Program-made: the position numbers and the translations under genes | Source: Atrina japonica | Lineage: Eukaryota; Mollusca; Bivalvia; Pterioida; Pinnidae | Length of the DNA: 64,000 nt | Assembly: GCA_030159075.1 (NCBI GenBank) | Contig: BROG01000344.1 | Coordinates: 687,501-751,500, forward strand | Reading direction: 5' to 3' | Notes under the pieces: model-generated | The model's input: the letters and a program-made list of their open reading frames with translations, nothing else | What the model was told of the DNA's origin: nothing | Databases searched by the model: none | Shown here: positions 1-64,000 of the stretch, piece after piece | Position numbering within the stretch: position 1 is the first letter of the stretch | Layout of the letters: every line of letters starts with the position of its first letter

Positions 1-423
1 GTTTATTTCAAGAGTTAAAATACAGATAGCATAACATATAGATAACAAGGCCAGTGAGTGTAAATCCAGATAAGCGCTTCAGAAATGCGCTGAAGTTCCC
101 TAGTGTATAATGCATACATTGCTTTCCGAAAACGCACATGATGTGCAACTTCCGAGACTGTGTATATTTTTGTAAATAAACATTTTAATCCATTCATGTT
201 CCAAGTGAATAAAGGCTTCGTTAGAAAGAAAACATAATTATTTTTCTACGTTGAAAATTGATTTTACAGAAATATGTACTACTTATGGACTCCTGGACTT
301 TTTATAGTTGTTTTTTTCTGCTCAGCTCTTGGCTTTTGTTTATGAACCTTAAGCTGAGCTAATGGCCTCTCAATATAAGTTACGATATCGTGGAGAAGTT
401 TAGGAAATGAAATGAAAGCTTAC

Positions 424-4469
<4,046 letters not shown>

Positions 4470-6147
4470 TATCCTATCATTGAATCAGTATTTTGTTGGT
4501 CAGGTGTGATAAACCTCATCCAATGTCTCGTAATATGAATGTACTGAATTAAGTTTGGAAACAATAACGTGTAGATTAATGTTACTGTTACTCATTGGCT
4601 AGAATGTAATGATAAGATTTTAAGATTTTTATCAAACATATCGATCCCAGAGCTGTGGTTATCATTTTTGCATAGTACATGGTATATCTAGAAGACATTT
4701 GATCTAACTATATCATTTATCAAAAACTACCCACCGACCTGTATGTAACTGCATGCACTTCTTTCGGAAAAATTAGTTATTCAAAGAGGAATAAATCCCG
4801 TGGAGAGAGTATTAATGGTATTCAGTGATTCCGGAATGTTAATATATCCATCGCTTGAGGACGTAGCCACGACAGGGCAAGTAGGCCTAACTTCTGTAGC
4901 GATAGGGCATTGGCCTGACTGTACTTGAATTTAAAACTGATACTAATGCACTTAAACCTGGGGCTGATGCAACATTGCTAATTGAAATGAAAGACAGGGT
5001 GTTGCTTATATATTTTTTCTGTTGTGTGGTACATTCCCGACTGTAACTTCTGATCACTTTCACTACGATGACCTATATTTTTTCTTCTACACATTTGTGT
5101 ATTGCAAATGACCGACATGTAAACAAAATATAGTGCCGTGGAGGGCGTGGATTAACTAGCGTTCACGTCATTGATGAATGACTCGAATGTTTTCTGGATT
5201 TTTAACCAATGAAATCGTCGGAAATTTATTGATTTTAATTTTTCCTCGATTTTTTTAAACCAAACATCCAATATCAACAGAAATAGTGTTTTAAGCAGGT
5301 TACCATGCTAAATCAATATTCGAGAGCTGATCCCACCTCAAGATTTCCACAGGTCCGTGTTGTTCATTTTTTTTATCAGATTCGCATCTATATTTCAAAC
5401 ATCCTGGAGATTTATATTTGATATCTGAATTTTTTTTTTGAAAATTGGAACCGTCCAAAAACTCGTAATTGAGTACACGCCTAAATTCCCTCCATAGCGT
5501 GCTACATTAGACTATGCCTGTTGAATAAGTTCTTTAGCAACATTAATGTGATGGGATTTTTAATACAAATGGATGGCGTTAGCAAAGTAATGGACATGGT
5601 TCATATAATAGTCCCAATATACATGTTGGCATGTTTTCGACAGACTGAAACCAAAAAACAATATAACTGATAAACATATAATTATAAACATATATTTATC
5701 AAGTACAATCATGTTCAAGTTTATCCTGCTATTTTGAAATTAACAAACTGTCCTACACAACCTTCTTCGATACCACCCTGATAAAGATTTTGAAATGATA
5801 GTTACACATAATAGGTGACTACATTTTATATCAATTTGGCCAAAGAACTACATGGGATATTTATAAGAGTTCAAGTAAATGCAAACATTTGGTTTCCTTT
5901 ACCGCCCAATGAATACATTCATTGTTAAAGTTTATCTTTATCGACCAGGAAGTACAAAGTGAAGAAGTTTGTTCTGTGTAAATATCAGACAAATTTGTGT
6001 TTCAATATAAATACATAAATTACATAGTAACAATCAATGTTTTATATTTAGTCCCCGTGCAAAAATGTCCTGATTTTAAAACTTCAGAACATGTTGGTAT
6101 AAAATTTGGATCACTCAGGATAAAATTGCTTATTTTATTTTATTTTG

Positions 6148-6365
6148 ATTAGTGCTTTACGTCACACTCAACAATTATTCAGTTAATAACGCACCAGGAA
6201 GAGACCACCGGCCTCCTGCAAGTAAACTGGCAAACTTTCTCACAAAAATCAACTTAGGTTCCAGCCGGGCACGAACCTGCGGTGACCAGAATGTACAGAC
6301 TCAATGGTTAAAAGTGCTATGCTCTAACCACTCGACTAACGATGACCCCATTTTGATAACTTTGT
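6148..6365 (-). mobile_element. tRNA-derived SINE copy 1
   Basis: On the minus strand it starts with a tRNA-like head (A-box-like 'tcgagtggttagag', B-box-like 'ggttcgtgcccggc') followed by a body ending 'caattattcagttaataacg' on the plus strand. Five more copies occur at 28,022, 30,000, 41,325, 51,285 and 55,685. Confidence 0.75.
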
Positions 6366-6834
6366 CTATTAGAGCCTTAGCCTTGAAAGTGGTTCTATGG
6401 TTGGAGTCCAGGTACCGGACATTGGATCATAACAAAGAGTCAATTTAGAAAAGTTCAAAAGAACCGCTTACTTGCCAAACCAGAGACAAGTTAAAGTTGT
6501 TGACCAATTCTAAAATTGGGAAAATAGGTGCAAACTTATGTGGCTTTCATTAATATTTTATTTATAGCAAAACAAGATATCGGCTATTTCTAATGAATTC
6601 TATCATTCCCTATCTGTAATTCTGTAAAAATTTCGTTGGGTTAAAATTTCCTTGTTTAAAAAATATAAAAACCAATTCGTAGACAATAAATTTCGTTGAA
6701 AAATAAAAAATGAACCTGTTTGCAATACTAAGTGTAATTTTGTTCAAATTCGTCATGGTTTTGATTTCGTTGATATATGAAATCCACGAAATAAACGAAT
6801 TACAACCACAATGAAATTTTCTGATTCTAAAGTA

Positions 6835-6950
6835 TATCTATATTAAATTCGAGCTAAACTGAAGAAATATTATTGACAGAATCGATCGTCTTGAACATTT
6901 GTTTAAACCTCCTTTTTAAAACATTAACTTTGGTATTGTAAATAATATTT
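6835..6950 (+). mobile_element. Dispersed repeat R3 copy
   Basis: 'aaattcgagctaaactg', 'gatcgtcttgaacatttg' and 'taactttggtattgtaa' recur at 28,925, 47,714, 51,795 and 56,690. Confidence 0.6.
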
Positions 6951-7004
6951 ATTGTCCATTATCCGGCAGCATAACTCGAATTTGAAGACATTATGACCTA
7001 AAGG

Positions 7005-7180
7005 TGAAAATGAAGCAGTACCAATTGATTATCGAAACTCAAGTCTATTAGAACACGACAAATTCGATATGTTAATTGTCTCAATATGAATAACAATTAC
7101 GAATCATAAACGGGATAGAACTAGGTGTCCGTTAGGAGTGAAACACCCATCGCAAATGTTCCATAGAAAATAATACAGTT
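7005..7180 (+). mobile_element. Dispersed repeat R2 copy
   Basis: 'gcagtaccaattgattatcg', 'gacaaattcgatatg' and 'aatgttccatagaaaa' recur at 16,880, 26,110, 46,612 and 51,490. Confidence 0.65.
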
Positions 7181-8099
7181 AGAGTAACTTGAAGGGTATT
7201 TTGGTTGAACGAGATCGTTCATCCTTTTGCCAAGTTTTGTTTAAAATAAAGATCATACTTCCTTGGATAATTTCCGGAAAGGAAATACGGTTTTCTGATA
7301 GGAAACAACCGAAATACAGTATTTTAGCTCGATGGGGCTCATTTAGCTAATGCCGTGGCCCCTGGTGTTGGAAAAGATGTTGTGTAGACGATTAAGAAAA
7401 ATCTAGGCATCGTGTTACTGTGTGCAGACACATGCTTTTATAGATAAAGAGGAACCCGATAAAATTTGGATAAATCAGAACTGTTTCTGTTTTTAATGAA
7501 TCAAATGAAACTGATTTCTTCTTTGTTTATACTGTCTGATGCAATGCATTCTGGGTAAAATGTATTCCGAACTCTCCACTTCAAGCCAATATGTGTATAT
7601 TATGCAAAGAAATAAATACCATTTTCACATATACTATTTTTCCATAATTAATTGTGACATGCAAATTGTTTTGACAATAGATTTACCTATATTAGAGGTT
7701 TGACTATTTAATGGACAGCATTTCGAAATACACCGACAGAGTATTGCCCTAGATTCTGAACTCAGTACTACTTGGAACATAGTATGCATGTGTTTTGTGA
7801 GATTACATATAAAAAGGTATCTATTGTGAGGCGTTCAATGTAATCGGTCAGTTGCACGCTATCACTCAATTGCACACTTGTTTATACACTCCAGAACCAG
7901 GTAGACTACAGTTGTGTGACGTGCTTCGCGACTGTATGTTCGTTAATGTATAAAAGTTGTAAATTTACACTTATCAAACATAGGTCGCTATAATTAATTT
8001 TTGGCCAACATCTATGCATTGATCGAACTACATTGTATTATTGCTGTGTTTACCATTTTGTTAACAATAAGTTTGATTTCAAATTGTTTAACATTTCAT

Positions 8100-8977
8100 T
8101 AGGTCATCTGAGGCAAAGGCTCAGGGTGACCTATTGCGATCGTCTTTTGTCTGTCGTCGTCCGTCGTGAGTCGTTAACATTTACACATTTTCGACTTCTT
8201 GTCAAGAACCAGTGGACCAATTTTAACAAAATTTGGTATATAGCACCCCCAGGTGAAGCTGCATGAAGTTTGCGAATAAAAAGGGGCTCGGACCCATAAG
8301 TGCCTCAAAAAAGGCCAAAAAGGACCAAAAACTTGGTATATCTTTAAAAATCTTCTTCTCATGAATCAATGATCAGATGACTTTCAAATCTTGTATGCAT
8401 GATTGTTAAGTCAATATCTACAAAGCAAAGTTTGCAAACGAAAATGAAATCTGTTTATAAACAAGCCACAAGAGGATGCTTCAGTAACACAGGGTACAAT
8501 TGTATTACAAATTGTTTATTACTCAAAACTGATCGACTTTTTGTAAACAAAGATATATGAGAAAGTTGTTAGGAATTATCTAAAGATCATATTGACAAAA
8601 TTTCGAGGTCATGGGATCAAAAGTTAAGGTCACAGCACCTAAATAAATGTAAAATGTAAGTTTTTTGTAAAGTTTTTAGACATTTTTGACTACTTCTCGA
8701 GAACTATTGCGCTAATTTGAACCAAACTTGACAGGAAGTATAACCATATAAAGCCACATAATGTTTGCAGATGAAAAGGGGCTAAGACCAAACATGGCTG
8801 TCATGGCTAAATATAGAATGAACGAGTCAGCAGATATTTTTTATTTGATACATGTATCTCCAAAATTATCAACAATAGAGAAAAAACCGTTACCTTAAAA
8901 TGAGCAGCTTGCAAAAATCTAGCAATATTTCACTTTGGTGTAAATTGTCTTGTCGACCCTTATGTGAGTTTTTTCCC

Positions 8978-9015
<38 letters not shown>

Positions 9016-9125
9016 TCAAATTTTAAAAAAATGTTGACTTCTCAAGACCCAACGGACAAATTTTAACCATATTTGACAGGAAATTGTTCTCAGGTGACCG
9101 TTAAGGCCCATTGGGCCTCTTGTTG
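8100..9125. mobile_element. Dispersed non-coding element, about 1 kb
   Basis: Begins 'aggtcatctgaggcaaaggc' and ends 'cattgggcctcttgttga', words I associate with an abundant element of bivalve genomes. Contains a 36-base T run at 8,979-9,014. No open frame. Confidence 0.6.
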
Positions 9126-10458
9126 ACAAATAAGGTCATTTTAAAGATGAGTCTCCATGAGTTCTTTTTACTATACACACATATTTCCTTTTGATAGCAC
9201 CGACCTGACTTGATGAGGCTACTGCTAGCACATTTAAGTTGAAGGCATCAAGTTTAGAATCCCTTGGTTAATATTAAACTGATATCTATACCATTTTAAA
9301 GATGTCCATGTATAGTCATACATGGGACATAGCCCATAGCCTTCAACAATTGAGCAAACACAATGCAAGACCAAAAGTGAGATTTTAGCAAAAAAAAGGA
9401 TTTCATTATTTGTTAATTCAAATATTCAAAACTGAACAAATAGCTTTGTTGAGGATAAATTTTAAAATGTTTCGTGTTTCTATTGCCATCCAGTTATACG
9501 GTCATTGGCCTCTTGTTAAATTACGGCAAAATTACGGCTATAGTTAGCGGTCTTTATTGTTATTATACACTCGAATGAAGCGTCCTCTGCTGACGTATGT
9601 AACACCGTTCCGTTCTTACACACCACGTACGTACTTGCTTTCAGATTCCAAATCAATTCTTATATAAAAACGCCGGGGTTGATTGATAGGCAAGTCAGCT
9701 TGAAATAAAATTTAATTGGCAATAAGATAAAAATCTTAAACTCGTTATATGTAGTTAAATCTGTTACTGTTGGTTTGATCCACTTTCCATGAATTTCAAA
9801 GTCTACCTTTCACGTCCGAATATATTCATGCATTTGAATGTGTGTTAACTTTGGTGAAGTTCACCAATAAAAGAAATATTAAAAATCCTAGCTGAATTTA
9901 TTTGTGGCATCATATAATATTTTCGAAATATATCAGTATCAATGCTGCCGCTGTGACGATCCACATTCAGGAATATATATATATTACGTTGAACCAAAAT
10001 TGTTATTTACAATCTACTTTGTTAAAACGACAAAATAATTCGAGCGACAAATAGCACTATTGGGTATGTGAGATGTGTTTTACAGGTTGTTATTGCCGTG
10101 CGATCTAATAGTTGTTTAATGTCATAGTGGTGTAATCTGTATGAGGGGTCAAAGGTAGCATGAGGAGCCACGTGCATCTTGTTTAATGTTACAAGCAAGA
10201 GGTAGTGATGTAATCATTTTAATCACCCCTGTCATGACGCCAATGACATGGACAAAATCTAGTCAAAGAAACGCATTATTACAGCTAACGGCCATGTAGT
10301 TTTATGTTATAATGGCGCTAACCAGCTTGAGGACGCGTCTGCATTGTAATGACTCGTACATAATCGTAATGCAAACTAATCTTTATTTAGAAAAAGGTTA
10401 CATAAAAGAGATAGAAATTAAAATCAAAATTCAATGAAAACTGAAAGAGTGAAAACTC

Positions 10459-10464
10459 TTTATT
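10459..10464 (-). terminator. Candidate polyadenylation signal of gene A
   Basis: AATAAA on the minus strand about 75 bases past the stop codon. A second AATAAA lies at 10,382-10,387. Confidence 0.55.
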
Positions 10465-10538
10465 ACATTTTTCAGTGAAGAATTATACTTGATTAGTCAT
10501 ATACAGATAGTTCGTTGTTTATGTAGAACAATAAACAG

Positions 10539-63661
<53,123 letters not shown>

Positions 63662-63754
63662 CTACAACTATGAAAATTATAATATGGCACGTGGTTATTG
63701 AAATGAAATAATTGTAATTTATAAAGGATGTGTAAACAAAGAATGTTTTGTCGC

Positions 63755-63910
63755 GGAAATCTCCAAAGTATAAATTTCTAGGATGTCCAGGGTACATATG
63801 TGGTGAACATTAGACAAACACAGGCCTCTGGAAATCAAGAGAGGGCATCATGGCGGAGTAATCATCCCCTGTTGAACGGTCACACCCACCGCGAGTCCAC
63901 AGTCAAATTC
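63755..63910 (+). mobile_element. Dispersed repeat R1 copy
   Basis: 'ctaggatgtccagggtacat', 'caggcctctggaaatcaaga', 'cacacccaccgcgagtccac'. In the intron upstream of a1. Confidence 0.65.
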
Positions 63911-64000
63911 AAATGCAATACGTGAAAAACAAACCCTCATCATTAATCACATGTGATGCAACATTGCACAGAGAAATTACACATGTTCCATGTTTTATAT

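Larger units (their letters stand above)
4470..10458. other. Intergenic region between gene A 3' end and gene B start
   Basis: No coding sequence supported. Holds a SINE (6,148), an R3 copy (6,835), an R2 copy (7,005) and a dispersed element (8,100-9,125). The stretches 4,470-6,140, 7,180-8,095 and 9,130-10,450 show nothing I can name; the gene B promoter should lie just right of 4,470 but I see no convincing TATA box. Confidence 0.6.

Noticed and set aside
6152..6448. 98-codon plus-strand frame
   Set aside because: Runs antisense through a tRNA-derived SINE; not a gene.

Overview
The window is eukaryotic, AT-rich genomic DNA, most likely from a bivalve mollusc. The organism call is an inference from repeat types I recognise from bivalves (tRNA-head SINEs, the 'aggcaaaggctcaggg...ttgggcctcttgtt' element, the 'ggtcacacccgccgtgagtccac' element) and from the gene content; no species is claimed. 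All coding sequence I can support is spliced and on the minus strand.

Gene A fills about 63.7 to 10.5 kb (read right to left) and its 5' end lies beyond the window. I assembled its exons by hand from AG/GT boundaries and codon phase. From 63,661 down to 35,000 every junction keeps frame: 24 exons, about 1,550 codons, no lesion. In order they encode the helical part of a large-lipid-transfer-protein (vitellogenin/MTP-type) N-terminal module, a long run of amphipathic helices, a degenerate M23/LECT2-like metallopeptidase fold, a cysteine-containing section, a hydrophobic beta-rich section and a furin-type site (RRKR). Then comes a long array of fibronectin-III-like repeats (with a PAN/apple-like insert), EGF-like modules, one transmembrane helix and a cytoplasmic tail that ends at 10,539 with an AATAAA signal on the minus strand at about 10,464. 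The product looks like a membrane-anchored, lipid-binding surface protein of an architecture I do not recognise as described.

From 35.0 to 13.8 kb the same reading continues through exons with good splice sites, but many carry one-base frame breaks, mixed with fully intact exons. A tandem satellite in the same stretch has a similarly noisy patch, and a 1.6 kb strand-asymmetric C-rich block sits at 19.3-20.96 kb. I favour unpolished or gap-filled assembly sequence over true decay, but both remain open.

Gene B begins at 4,469 (minus strand) and runs off the left end: a signal-peptide exon and four further phase-matched exons encode the start of another lipid-transfer N-terminal module. A and B are therefore probable head-to-tail tandem paralogues, about 6 kb apart.

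The rest is introns and intergenic DNA holding microsatellites, several minisatellites (14, 16, 25, about 37, 54 and 145 bp units), six copies of a tRNA-derived SINE, three dispersed repeat families (called R1, R2 and R3 here), a MITE-like element and a 5'-truncated reverse-transcriptase fragment.
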